Below, one piece after another: positions 17,829 through 26,693 of a stretch of 64,000 nt of DNA. Made by a program: the position numbers and the translations under genes. Origin of the DNA: CAVVGZ01 sp963747965 (GTDB lineage Bacteria > Chloroflexota > Anaerolineae > Anaerolineales > Anaerolineaceae); contig CAVVGZ010000009.1 of NCBI GenBank assembly GCA_963747965.1, positions 1-64,000 of the forward strand, written 5' to 3'. Under the pieces are notes generated by a model. It saw nothing but the letters and a program-made list of their open reading frames with translations, was not told the DNA's origin and did no database searches. The stretch's first letter is position 1; each line of letters starts with the position of its first letter.

Positions 17829-18788
17829 TTTTCGTTCCTCATTTTCAGTTTGTTTGGAATTCCAAAATTTATTTCCGGTATTCCACGTCACAATAATTGT
17901 ACATTCACTATCGGAGACAACCCAAATCCGGGCATTTCCAACATGACTGAATTCCATCAATTGATTAGATGCCCTGCCGTTCCTCCCAGGCCACGGCTAG
18001 AATGAATAACGGAATCATTTCAATCTCCTGGTTGTCAGGCATTTTTGTGCAAGTCCCTTGAAATTGTAAAATCCTTATCAATTTAAAGGATATTCCGATT
18101 TATGGATTTTCATAAATTTCGCTCGCCTCTTCACCCACGAAAAATGAATCATCAATTCAATTCGGGTGGTTTTAGTAGCGGGGTTCAGATTCGAACTGAG
18201 GACCTCCAGGTTATGAGAGAGAAACCTGATTTCGGGAACTTTGACCGCATAACCATGCAAATCAGCCAGTTAATGTATTCCGGTCCCTTCGACCAATCGA
18301 ATCTGCGGTGGGTAATAAGTGTCCGTATAGTAAGTCTTTTAGGGGGAGTCAAGTACTATATTCTCATTTTTGGGTATTTTCTTCACCGATTATGCCCTCA
18401 AAACCTCTTCCATCGACGATCCATGTTAAGCTAATTTCACCTCGTGTTTTTGTCCTTTTACAGACAGGGTGGTTCGAGTAACTTTTTCAAATGTCGTTTT
18501 AACTTTCCCAAAAACGAATCAGGCATTCATGGAGGTAGGGCACAGCCTGATGCTCTACCTCGATCTGGATGCCTCGTGTTTCCCGCCATCTCAGCTGGAG
18601 CCCTTTATCCTCCCCGAGGTTAGTGAACAAAAGAAATATGGACATTACCGCTGACGCAGAATAATTCGCGGAGGGTTACCATTTTGCTAATCAAAACTTG
18701 GCGAGCCTGAAAGGAAGATATGCGATATGGGCAAACGATGTAGGCTCAGGGAGGAACATTTTGGCGCATGTTGCCGTTCTTCAAAGCT
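17829..18788. other. Long stretch without an intact gene
   Basis: Apart from a truncated tRNA-Met copy at 18174-18216, nothing in these 960 bases can be supported as a gene on either strand. Frames present have no ribosome sites or recognisable domains. Confidence 0.4.
18174..18216 (-). pseudogene. 3' half of tRNA-Met(CAT), truncated
   Basis: About 43 bases match the 3' half of the intact tRNA at 21693-21764 with only two or three differences: anticodon loop with CAT, variable loop, the T arm CTCAGTTCGAATCTGAA, and CCCCGCTA. The 5' half is replaced by unrelated sequence. A 3' tRNA half facing the same way as an intact copy 3.5 kb away is the usual scar of an integrated element, although no integrase is present. 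Confidence 0.6.
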
Positions 18789-18955
18789 CTAACTTATCAC
18801 TCTTTTCTTGTTTGGAAGAAAGCGGGTCACATTCGTTTTGCATACCGGACAAGGACCCTGAACCATACGCCGCCTGTTGTGTGATTCTTTGCAACAATTC
18901 CGTTCTTTACTGTCCGTTTGTTGTGACATTTTACACAGTATCCCTCAAAGTCCAT
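18789..18955 (-). pseudogene. DUF5679 zinc-ribbon protein, frameshifted
   Basis: After the ribosome site AAGGAGAGACTACC the reading is MDFEGYCVKCHNKRTVKNGI and then, one base off, RMVQGPCPVCKTNVTRFLPN to a TAG at 18789-18791. CxxC pairs (YCVKC and CPVC) about 30 residues apart match the small DUF5679 zinc ribbon, normally about 50 residues. The shift lies in GGCGGCGTATGG. The function of the family is unknown. It is too short to appear as a simple open frame. Confidence 0.6.
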
Positions 18956-19174
18956 GGTAGTCTCTCCTTGAATATTTTTGAATGGTTGAAACTCAACTAA
19001 TCTCTAGCATCTTTACAATTTGTTATAGGAGTAGAAAGTAATCAATCAGACGTGAGCCGAGTTAGCACAATGTCTGTCAATCATCTAAAACCTGTTGAAA
19101 ACTCAACCTCAGCCAATAATCATGGTCAATTTATGAGTTTTTCGACCTCCAATTAGCCATTCGTTTGCTGATGT

Positions 19175-20053
19175 TTATGGCGTCCATCCCGGCGAATCGC
19201 AGGTGGCCATATCCCCGCTCTGCAGACCGTCCTTGAGCGCCAATTGCCGCTGCTCGGACGATCCATGGGTCCACGACTCGGGTGAGACATAACCCTGTGT
19301 CTCGCGTTGGATGCGGTCGTCGCCTACGGAAGCTGCGGCGTCCAGGCTCTGGGCGATATCTTGATCAGTCACCTGCGTCAGGTAACCGGTTTCGGTGGCG
19401 TGGAATGCCCAGACGCCGGCCAGGCAGTCAGCCTGGAGTTCCGTTTGAACTGACTCGCTTTCCGGCCCTGTGGCGTTTGAGCTGTTCGAAAGTCCACCAA
19501 GCAGGTTCTGCACATGATGGCCGTACTCATGAGCAAGCACATACGCCTCGGCGAACGAACCGCCCTGGGCTCCCAAGCGCGTCTGTAGTTCGTTGAAGAA
19601 GTCGAGGTCCAGATAGACTTTCTGGTCGTTCGGACAGTAAAATGGCCCCATTGCGCTGCTGGCATATCCACAAGCGGCCTCCGTTGACCCCGTGAAAAGA
19701 ACTGTATTGGCCGGTGCGTACTGGCTCCCGCGGCGGGCAAATTCGTCGGTCCAAAAAGATTGGATGCTGTTGACGAAGCCCACGATGCGGCAATCCTGGC
19801 GGGTATTCGCGTCTGCCCCTGTCTGGCATTGTGCCTCCAGGTCGGTGATTCCGCCAGCGCTCTCAGTTGAAATTGGCTCTTGCCCGGTAACACCATTTGT
19901 TAAGTCAGTAAGATTTACGCCCATCAGCATTGCCACTATCGTGATGATCAGGCCAAGTCCCCCACCCCCTATAGCGATTGTTCTTCCTACTCCCTGACCA
20001 CGCCGGTCCTCCACCTGAGACGGATCCAAGCGAGATTTATTGTTGAATGACAT
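19175..20053 (-). CDS. Neutral zinc metallopeptidase (YpfJ/KPN_02809 family)
   Basis: A 292-residue membrane-anchored protease of the pfam04228 type. It has a basic cytoplasmic N-terminus with the usual RRGQGVG motif, one transmembrane helix (about 27-46), and an outside domain with the zinc motif HEYGHH (175-180). A downstream ELQADCLAGVW supplies the third ligand region. Cysteines at about 76, 88, 128 and 140 may form disulfides. The substrate is unknown for the family. It is one of the few intact genes in the 17-21.7 kb area. Confidence 0.9.
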   Translation of the reverse strand: MSFNNKSRLDPSQVEDRRGQGVGRTIAIGGGGLGLIITIVAMLMGVNLTDLTNGVTGQEPISTESAGGITDLEAQCQTGADANTRQDCRIVGFVNSIQSFWTDEFARRGSQYAPANTVLFTGSTEAACGYASSAMGPFYCPNDQKVYLDLDFFNELQTRLGAQGGSFAEAYVLAHEYGHHVQNLLGGLSNSSNATGPESESVQTELQADCLAGVWAFHATETGYLTQVTDQDIAQSLDAAASVGDDRIQRETQGYVSPESWTHGSSEQRQLALKDGLQSGDMATCDSPGWTP

Positions 20054-20057
20054 TTTT

Positions 20058-20501
20058 TTATCCTTTTTGGTGTTGCTTTTCTAAATTGGGTTGGTTTTCG
20101 AATTCCCCTTTAACCATTTCAGTAGTTATTTCCGGCTGATTTACTTGCGTGGCCACATCTGCCTGAGCAATAATCCCGACAACCTTATGGTCCTTATCGA
20201 TAACAGGAATACGTCGCAATTGATGCTCAGCCATCGCATCAAGAGATTTCTGCAAATCATCGCCAGCCAAGGCAGGTTACGACGTTGAGTGTCATCACTG
20301 CTTCCGCTTTTATGGATTTGCTCATCAAGCCCTTCGGCAACGACCTTCAAAGTCAGATAACGATTGGTCACGATGCCGATTAATTTCTTGTCTTGCTCGT
20401 TCTCGATCAACAGGTATCGAACCGACATTTTCGCTTTTCATCAGCTGCGTTACTTTTGCAACCACGTCATTTGGCAGGCAGCAAACCGGGTTTTTCATCA
20501 T
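20058..20501 (-). pseudogene. CBS-domain pair protein, frameshifted
   Basis: Three frames join into one CBS protein: MMKNPVCCLPNDVVAKVTQL with MKSENVGSIPV, then IENEQDKKLIGIVTNRYLTL with KVVAEGLDEQIHKSG, then DDLQKSLDAMAEHQLRRIPV with IDKDHKVVGIIAQADVATQ. Both CBS repeats end in the G(I/V)(I/V)xxxD/N-type strand. The joined length of about 147 residues is normal for stand-alone CBS pairs, which bind adenosyl nucleotides. The shifts are near 20425 and 20275. The gene ends four bases before the metallopeptidase start. Confidence 0.65.
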
Positions 20502-20708
20502 TACTTCGCCACATTTTCTTTAGGTAGTTCTCCAATCCTGCGGTTGAATCGATCTTTGATCCTCCAGATCCTTTGAAAAAGTTGCCTTATTTTGTGTCTT
20601 CGCCCGGGACAGCTATAGTGCGCCAGAATAAGTTCTTTCGCTATATAGTACTATTCTATTTGATAGGAGCTATCTACGTCCCCAAAAAAACCTATAAAAT
20701 ATCTATAC

Positions 20709-21494
20709 GGCAAGCTCCTGCCAACTGATCTATAAGTGGTCGGCGGCTGTCCAATTTGCCTAGAATTTGCACAAATGTTCAGCCATTTCGGCGTGCAGGT
20801 GGTGATGCTTGAGCGAAGTCGAGCAGCCCTTACCGCATGAAGACCGCAAGATGGCAGTAGCTCGAAAACGCGTGAAGCTTTTCACGGAATGCATTCGACT
20901 GGAATCTGGCAAGGAAATGTACTGCCTTGAAACTAATAAGGATGGCAAACAGATCAACATTCATCGACCGATAGTTCAGGATGAGGGGCTGGTGACGGAT
21001 CAGCTTTAGGTGACCATGGGCTGGCGACCCGCTTTGGATACACTCAATCTGGTTGCATCCGTTCTTCACTATACAGATGAAGGTATTACAACCAACGCCA
21101 TCTTGCGAACGAATGTGCCACCCAGTTAGGCTGCTGGTGACATTTCCAGCAATTATCAATTAATGTATGTCGCTGTCCGATTAAAGGCAAACTGGTCGCA
21201 AACAATGTGTTTACCCAGAAACCGCAAGCGTTCGACGATCGTGTCATTCCCTGGGTGACATTCTCCATGCACCTAGAACCCGCCCTGAGCAGCCTTTCCG
21301 AGGAAGATCTGCAAAAAGCAAAGATTGCGTACCATGTGGACGGGTTTTACAATTCACTAAAACCGGCGAACGCTGGTCGTAAAGCACCCAGGATTGGTTC
21401 TTGCTTCCCAAAAGGTATGCTTCACGATACCCGGTACACACCAGCAATCCACCGGGGACTCGAAATCTTGAAACCCCTCGATGGGAATTATTAA
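20709..21494 (+). pseudogene. Decayed pyridine nucleotide-disulfide oxidoreductase (mercuric-reductase-like)
   Basis: The remnant covers the second Rossmann motif (VGGC at 20739 leading to LEFAQMFSHFGVQVVMLERS), the NAD-domain end LLVTMGWRPALDTLNLVASV with ITTNAILRTNVPPS, then a stop followed by AAGDISSNYQ. The dimerisation domain start VFTQKPQAFDDRVIPWVTFS follows. The N-terminal FAD/CxxxxC part is missing, and there are at least two stops and three frame changes. This is a true pseudogene, not a sequencing slip. RVIPWVTF and AAGD are the marks of the MerA/Lpd family; mercury resistance cannot be claimed. Confidence 0.6.
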
Positions 21495-21580
21495 ATATAA
21501 GATCGAATCCTGATCCAAAGGTTTTGCGTCTTGTGATCCTGAACTGATACCAAAAAACAACCTTATCAAGTGGTTTAACT

Positions 21581-21625
21581 AGCGGGGAGCTCAGACGTGT
21601 GTCTGTTAGTGTATTCAAATAGCAT
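21581..21625. repeat. Imperfect repeat, copy B
   Basis: It opens AGCGGGGAGCTCAGACGTGTG. The first 16 bases look like the 3' end of the tRNA-Met read in reverse, and the rest matches 16998-17038 with mainly transitions. It lies 70 bases from the intact tRNA. Confidence 0.35.
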
Positions 21626-21692
21626 GGTTCGATATTATTGGGGACAAATTCATAATCTATAGAAAAAGACACCCTTTCAGGTGCTTTTTAAG

Positions 21693-21764
21693 TAGCGGGG
21701 CTCAGATTCGAACTGAGGACCTCCGGGTTATGAGCCCGACGAGCTGCCACTGCTCTACCCCGCA
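21693..21764 (-). tRNA. Initiator tRNA-Met (CAT)
   Basis: The cloverleaf folds fully: acceptor 5' TGCGGGG with 3' CCCCGCT, D stem GAGC/GCTC, anticodon stem TCGGG/CCCGG with loop CTCATAA, and T stem CTCAG/CTGAG with loop TTCGAAT. Two marks of initiator tRNAs are present: no Watson-Crick pair at 1-72 (T-T) and three successive G-C pairs in the anticodon stem. CCA is not encoded. Confidence 0.9.
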
Positions 21765-21898
21765 TCAATTGAAATGATATTGTATCGTATAAAACCAGGA
21801 GCGTCAAGCGAAAATTTTCAAAATCGATACAAACAGGGATGTTCAAAAATGCGCAGGTCAAAGTTGAGGGAGACCGGAGGCAGCTAGTTGTCCAGATA

Positions 21899-22414
21899 CT
21901 ACTTTGCGTTGGTCTCCATTGCAATATCGCTGGCCCACTTGCGGATATCTTCCCAATCCCGCAGGTCGCTGGGCGGCATCTTTTTCATCGCAGGTATTAA
22001 ATTGTAAGGGAAATGAAGCCCGGAAGGATCGAACCGGCCGCCAATCAATTTTATCCCTGCAGGTTTCAACCAGGGAAATTTCGCAATTTCACTCTCAAGG
22101 TTCCGTTGAACTTCCTGCCTGTCTTTTTCTATGTCTGGCCCGAAAGGGCCGCCAGCAAATATGTAAACGGGCAAATCCCCTTTAAGATTTTTTTCAAAGT
22201 GCGATAGGAACCGGCGAGCGTCCTTGTGGAGATGGAACATGTACAGGGGAGCGCCAATCACCACAGCACTGTATCCATGCAGAGATTTCACCTCGCCGGC
22301 AGGTTTAAGATCAATTTCGAACGCCATTTCCCGCATCACTTCTGCAACCGCTTCCGCCACTTCCTTCGTCGAACCATGGATTGTAGCATAAGCCACCAGA
22401 ACTTTTTTCATCAT
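21899..22414 (-). CDS. Flavodoxin-domain protein, HemG-like
   Basis: A 171-residue flavodoxin-fold protein. The phosphate-binding loop of FMN is VAYATIHGSTKEVAEAVAEV (7-26), and the second loop is VVIGAPLYMFHLHKDARRFL. The pattern resembles menaquinone-dependent protoporphyrinogen IX dehydrogenase (HemG) and similar proteins. AAGGAGGAATAGAATC precedes the start. No haem genes are adjacent, so a general electron-transfer or quinone-reductase role is equally likely. Confidence 0.8.
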   Translation of the reverse strand: MMKKVLVAYATIHGSTKEVAEAVAEVMREMAFEIDLKPAGEVKSLHGYSAVVIGAPLYMFHLHKDARRFLSHFEKNLKGDLPVYIFAGGPFGPDIEKDRQEVQRNLESEIAKFPWLKPAGIKLIGGRFDPSGLHFPYNLIPAMKKMPPSDLRDWEDIRKWASDIAMETNAK

Positions 22415-22645
22415 GATTCTATTCCTCCTTCAATGAATAAAACTCGACACCAGTGTCTCTCCCCCTGGTTTCAATCAACAGTCCGGGCATCCATGTTCAT
22501 AATTTAGTATTTAGAAAGCTTCAGTTCCGTTCCAGGAAGAGATTTATTACCGGGGTGATCCAAGGTTTTAATATTCATAGGATTTTCCCTGCAGATTAAT
22601 CCATGCAGCATCAGCAAGGATATCGTAGCTGGAGACAACTCCACC

Positions 22646-23653
22646 TCATTTCTGCGCAATTTCCTGCCCTGCCATAGCCATCAGTTCGTCCCGCCGGCGG
22701 CGGTACTCGACAATCGGGCGGTCGCCAGGGATCATCTTCTCGCCTATGCGCAAACCAGAAGGCTGCGGCTGGTGGGTTTCCACCACACGGCGGTCCTGGT
22801 GCGCCACCATCACATTGAATGGCATTGCTGCCCACGCCACCAGTTCACGCAGCAGCGGCACATTCATAAAACGCTGGCAAAAACGCAGATAGAGGAGGGT
22901 GTTGCCCTCGTCCACCGGAACAAAAGCAGCCACGATGCGCACATCTTCCGATATGCGGTTCTGCCACAGATTCGGGAAGATAAACTCCAGCCGGAATCCG
23001 TTCGGGTGCGGGATGGGCAGTTCGCCAGCTTTGCGCGGGGGTGTGCCGTCGTCCAGGCGATTGTAGACATAAACATTAAAGGCATCCTCGCCCACCCACT
23101 CGATGGCCGGGCCGTCCACTACCGTGCGGTTGCCGCGGCCAATTGTACTCTGGTGGATAAATGGCAGGTGCACCACATCCAGCTGGTTCTCAATAACGCG
23201 TGAGTAGTGCGCCTTCCAGGGATCATAAACGCTTTTGCAGGTGAAGCCATCGCCGATGTCATCAAAAAAGCGCGGCGCAGACAGTTCTTCCGGCGGGTTA
23301 TCTCCCCACCAGGCCCAGATGAAGCCCTCGGCCTCGTGGGTTGGGTAGCGGTTGGCCCGGAAAGCTTTCGGAACAGGTGCACTGTGGCCATTGGCAGGGA
23401 TAAGAACAGCCTGCCCGGAAGGATCGTAACGGAAGCCGTGAAATGGGCATTCCAGCGTTCCATCCACCACCCTACCCTTGCTCAGTTCGATGCCCCGGTG
23501 GGGGCATTTATCATGCAGGCAGCTCACTTTACCCGTGACGTCACGCCAGAAGACCAGCTTTTCGCCCATGCGCGTAACGCCGACCGGCTTGTCCCGGACC
23601 TGTTTGGATTCCATGAGTACATACCACTGGTTACGAATCAACTTCCACCTCAT
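22646..23653 (-). CDS. Rieske non-haem iron oxygenase, alpha-subunit type
   Basis: A 335-residue ring-hydroxylating oxygenase homologue. The Rieske motif CPHRG (from residue 50) and CPFHG (from residue 69) binds the 2Fe-2S cluster. The mononuclear iron motif ENQLDVVHLPFIH supplies Asp/His ligands. The length fits the PaO/VanA-like group, which demethylates or hydroxylates aromatic or pigment substrates using O2. A start at 23656 (TTG) is possible. It follows the photolyase by 30 bases on the same strand. An oxygenase and a photolyase together suggest exposure to light and oxygen, unlike the anaerobic redox cluster at the right end. Confidence 0.88.
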   Translation of the reverse strand: MRWKLIRNQWYVLMESKQVRDKPVGVTRMGEKLVFWRDVTGKVSCLHDKCPHRGIELSKGRVVDGTLECPFHGFRYDPSGQAVLIPANGHSAPVPKAFRANRYPTHEAEGFIWAWWGDNPPEELSAPRFFDDIGDGFTCKSVYDPWKAHYSRVIENQLDVVHLPFIHQSTIGRGNRTVVDGPAIEWVGEDAFNVYVYNRLDDGTPPRKAGELPIPHPNGFRLEFIFPNLWQNRISEDVRIVAAFVPVDEGNTLLYLRFCQRFMNVPLLRELVAWAAMPFNVMVAHQDRRVVETHQPQPSGLRIGEKMIPGDRPIVEYRRRRDELMAMAGQEIAQK

Positions 23654-23682
23654 CAATAATAAATTTGAAATTCTATGGCTTT

Positions 23683-25069
23683 TTAGGAGTTAGCCTTATA
23701 AGCTGCAAGTGTCCTGTCACGCGCCCCGGCATGGTCAACAACCGGTTCCGGATAATCCCGTCCGATTATAACACCGGCCGCCTCCTGGAGATCCAACGGC
23801 ATAAGCCAGGGTTCGTGGATAAACTGCTGAGGAACACTTTCCAGCTCGGGTATGTACTTCCTCACATAATCCCCAAGCGGATCAAATTTCTTACCCTGCG
23901 AAACAGGATTGAAAATGCGAAAATATGGGGCAGCATCGGTCCCAACCCCGGCAGTCCACTGCCAGCCGCCATTGTTGGATGCCGGATCGCCGTCCACCAG
24001 GTTTTCCATGAACCAGCGCTCACCTTCCTGCCAGTTTATTAACAGGTCTTTTACCAGGAAGGAAGCCGTTACCATGCGCGCCCGGTTGTGCATCCAGCCG
24101 GTCTGGCTCAGCTGGCGCATGGCAGCATCCACGACCGGGTATCCAGTCTGGCCATCCTTCCACTTTTGCAGATCCCGGTTGGACTGCCGCCAGATAATCC
24201 CCCTCATTTTTTCCTGGAAAGCTTCATTCTGTACATTTGGAAAATGGTAAAGGATGCTGTAGTAGAATTCCCGCCAGATAAGCTCGTTCAACCAGGTCTG
24301 GCAGTCTTTCAGGGAATTGCATTCCCTGTTCGAATAGATAAGCTGGATCACTTCATAGACCGCCTGCCTTGCAGACAGCATGCCAAAACGGAAGTACGGC
24401 GAAAGCTGTGATGTCCCTTCCAAATCCATGCGGTTGCGGTCCTGATCATAGTGGAATACCCCCTCGGACAGGAAGTACTTCAGGCGTTTTTGGGCTTCCT
24501 GCTCACCAGCCGGAAAGTCATCGGAGGGCTGGAACTGCGGGATCGGAAGAGATTCCACCTGGGGGACAGGAGGGAATAATCCAGGTAACACGGTTGCGGG
24601 CTTTCCTGCCAGAGGCAGTTCTCTCCACAGCCGCGAAAAAGGAGTAAACACGCGGTATACGCCTCCATCTGCTTTCTTCAGGGATTCTGGATGGTGTACC
24701 GTCACCCCCTGCACAATTTCCAATGGAAGGATACTTGAGATCCGGGCATCCCTTGACCTGGCGTAGGGGCTGTAATCCTCCTCGGCATAAATTGCATGCA
24801 CCTCAATTTCCTGAACCAATTTCTGAAGCGCTTCAAGCGGATCGCCGCTGCGAACCACGATGCGGGATCCCCGTTTGCGCAACTCTTCATCCAGCCTATA
24901 GCAGCCCTTCCCAAAGGAATGACTGCCGTCTTGGGGCTGGTTTTTGAATCAATACAGGGTCAAGGATAAATAATGGCAGTAAACCCTGGCTGCCTTCAAG
25001 GGCGCAGTCTAACGCCGGGTTATCAATCAGCCTCAAGTCACGCCGTATCCACCAGATGGTTGTTCGCAT
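23683..25069 (-). pseudogene. phrB: Deoxyribodipyrimidine photolyase, one frameshift
   Basis: Class I cryptochrome/photolyase that repairs cyclobutane pyrimidine dimers with FADH-. The N-terminus MRTTIWWIRRDLRLIDNPAL starts at 25069. A one-base insertion near 24905 (GGGCTGCTATAGG) moves the rest into the frame EELRKRGSRIVVRSGDPLEA. FAD-domain motifs are intact: WLNELIWREFYYSIL, TGYPVVDAAMRQL, GWMHNRARMVTASFL and the GGWQWTAGVGTDAAPYFRIF block with FNPVSQGKKFDP. The joined length of about 462 residues is normal. The shift may be a sequencing error, since the rest is well kept. A structured leader lies upstream. Confidence 0.85.
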
Positions 25070-25152
25070 GGGTTTTCCTATTCCGATTCTATAGTAATCT
25101 CTTAGATACTATCCTTCGAATAACCAGATTCGAAGATTATCTCTTAAAGGTT

Positions 25153-25176
25153 GAAGCCGCCTTTTCAGGCGGCTTC
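25153..25176 (-). promoter_or_regulatory. Strong hairpin in the photolyase leader
   Basis: GAAGCCGCC and GGCGGCTTC form a perfect 9-bp stem with a six-base loop. Only a weak T-run follows on the minus strand (CCTTTAAG), so it could be an inefficient terminator or attenuator. Confidence 0.5.
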
Positions 25177-25183
25177 GGGTGTT

Positions 25184-25227
25184 CGCTGCGACATCCTCAA
25201 GAAACAACAAGGAGGGATGTCGCAGCG
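25184..25227 (-). promoter_or_regulatory. Long stem overlapping a leader ORF
   Basis: CGCTGCGACATCC and GGATGTCGCAGCG are perfect 13-bp inverted repeats with an 18-base loop. One arm lies inside the short ORF (25197-25256 with its stop), so ribosomes translating the ORF would open the stem. This is the arrangement of an attenuator; the ligand or signal is unknown. Confidence 0.5.
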
Positions 25228-25256
25228 GTACGTAAGGAACTACTATCCATAGACAT
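25197..25256 (-). CDS. Putative 19-residue leader peptide upstream of photolyase
   Basis: ATG at 25256 is preceded by the strong ribosome site GAGGAGGTG. The ORF reads MSMDSSSLRTAATSLLVVS and stops at TGA 25197-25199. It is rich in Ser, Leu, Thr and Val and sits between a good promoter and nested hairpins. A coding function as such is doubtful; a regulatory role in translation-coupled attenuation is inferred. Confidence 0.4.
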   Translation of the reverse strand: MSMDSSSLRTAATSLLVVS

Positions 25257-25297
25257 CACCTCCTCGTGTAAAGATAGCCTCATAATACTATATTTAA

Positions 25298-25326
25298 ATT
25301 ATTTCACAGTTTGAGAGAAAAGTCAA
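25298..25326 (-). promoter_or_regulatory. Promoter of the photolyase leader
   Basis: On the minus strand, TTGACT (25321-25326) and AATAAT (25298-25303) are 17 bases apart. This would produce a leader of about 220 bases containing the short ORF and the hairpins before the photolyase start at 25069. Confidence 0.5.
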
Positions 25327-25427
25327 GAATTTCTATACTAAATTGGACTAATACCATATACATACTACTATATATCTGGCATCAAATATTCAAACCCGGA
25401 AAAAAGAATATCCTTGAAATAATAAAA

Positions 25428-25460
25428 AAAAGGACCCGCCTCAGAAATATCAAGGCATAG
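25428..25460 (-). terminator. Probable terminator of the DUF3048 gene
   Basis: GCCT and AGGC arms followed by GGGTCC and nine T residues on the minus strand, overlapping the end of the gene. The stem is short, but the T-run is strong. Confidence 0.35.
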
Positions 25461-26658
25461 AAAAAGTTATCCTCCTGTCCTGTCCTTCTTCTAAAATCGT
25501 GCTGCTTTCACCGAATAGTTCAATCCAGGTTTTTCCCGGTGAGAATGGAAAGGGATTTCCATCCTCATCTGAAAACTTAAGGATTTTTTCCCGCCCTTCC
25601 CTGGACCACCTCACCGGGTATAGCATTCCGTCCCGGGCAACCAGGGCCTCCCCCTCTCCATCCAGGTGGATATCAAATACCTGGGCGTTCTCCAAAATCT
25701 GTTCATATTCAACAAAAACAAAAATCACATTATCTGCATAGATTTCTTCACCGGTAAGACGATCATAAGCCGGTTTATAAGCCTCTTGAACAGCATTCAT
25801 ATCATCCTGGATTTCTTCAAATCGCAAGTATTTTCCACTTTCCGGAACATAATCCCAGTGATGATAACTGACGCCTGAAAAGCGCCCAAATATTCGCGAT
25901 ACATCTTCCCCGCCAGGCGGGATTTGATTTTGGAACAACATCCCATCCAGATTCTGGCGCGAATTATCTGTCTCATACCTCTCATAAATTGCCGGCAGTT
26001 CTTCCGGGTTCACCATAAGAAAATTATTACCCTCGGGCTCATAGCGAAACAAGGCCGGAGATGTATTGGGCCCTTCTTGAAAGATGCGATCTTTAAAATC
26101 AGAATCAATCAGTATATCCATCAATTCCCGGTATGCTCCTCCGAAGATAAGCATGGCGTCATACATATTCACAAGGTGCAGGTCAGCATGCCGCGCAGAC
26201 CGTATCGGTCCAATCATCTCCGGATTTTTCCCATAGAAAACCGCTGCAAAACGGGTATAACCATATTCGAGGTAATATTCAATTACATGATCTGCCATGG
26301 ATAATCCCCAGGCCGGGCGGCTGTCCCGGGGTGCATTTTGAATTTTAACAACCATGGGACGACGTTCTAAAAGAGCCGTGTCAACCGCTTCAAGCCCCGT
26401 CAGAGGGTTGATTTGTTCAGGAAAATAACCAGGACCATATCCTTCAACTGGATAGTTTGCTATTTCCGTTGGTTCTACTGGTGTTGTTGTCAGGGTTGGA
26501 ACAGGGGAGGGTTCCTCTTTAAAGATTGGCTCTATCGTGATAACTGGTATTGGGGTTGCCTGTTCAATTGGTGCCCGGTTATTACATGCAGAAATCCCGC
26601 CTGACAGGATAATTAGAGATATAAAACCTGCGAGAGTCCATTTACGTATATTAATCAT
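25450..26658 (-). CDS. DUF3048-domain lipoprotein (YerB-like)
   Basis: A 402-residue secreted lipoprotein. It has a signal peptide with a lipobox ending GISAC (Cys25), then a Pro/Thr-rich linker (about 30-65). The DUF3048 domain follows, with the conserved opening NPLTGLEAVDTALLERRPMV and KIQNAPRDSRPAWGLSMADH, and the IGPIRSARHADLHLVNMYDA segment. A C-terminal domain carries RDGMLYPVRWSREGREKILK. YerB-like proteins are cell-surface proteins of unknown function. GAGGTGAGATATC precedes the ATG. It is divergent from the next gene. Confidence 0.9.
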   Translation of the reverse strand: MINIRKWTLAGFISLIILSGGISACNNRAPIEQATPIPVITIEPIFKEEPSPVPTLTTTPVEPTEIANYPVEGYGPGYFPEQINPLTGLEAVDTALLERRPMVVKIQNAPRDSRPAWGLSMADHVIEYYLEYGYTRFAAVFYGKNPEMIGPIRSARHADLHLVNMYDAMLIFGGAYRELMDILIDSDFKDRIFQEGPNTSPALFRYEPEGNNFLMVNPEELPAIYERYETDNSRQNLDGMLFQNQIPPGGEDVSRIFGRFSGVSYHHWDYVPESGKYLRFEEIQDDMNAVQEAYKPAYDRLTGEEIYADNVIFVFVEYEQILENAQVFDIHLDGEGEALVARDGMLYPVRWSREGREKILKFSDEDGNPFPFSPGKTWIELFGESSTILEEGQDRRITFSMP

Positions 26659-26693
26659 GATATCTCACCTCATGGTCTTATTTTAACAGCAAA

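Noticed and set aside
18102..18434. A 110-codon plus-strand ORF
   Set aside because: It runs over the tRNA-Met fragment and has no ribosome site or family.
21244..21672. A 142-codon minus-strand ORF
   Set aside because: It is the antisense shadow of the MerA-like remnant, whose motifs are on the plus strand.
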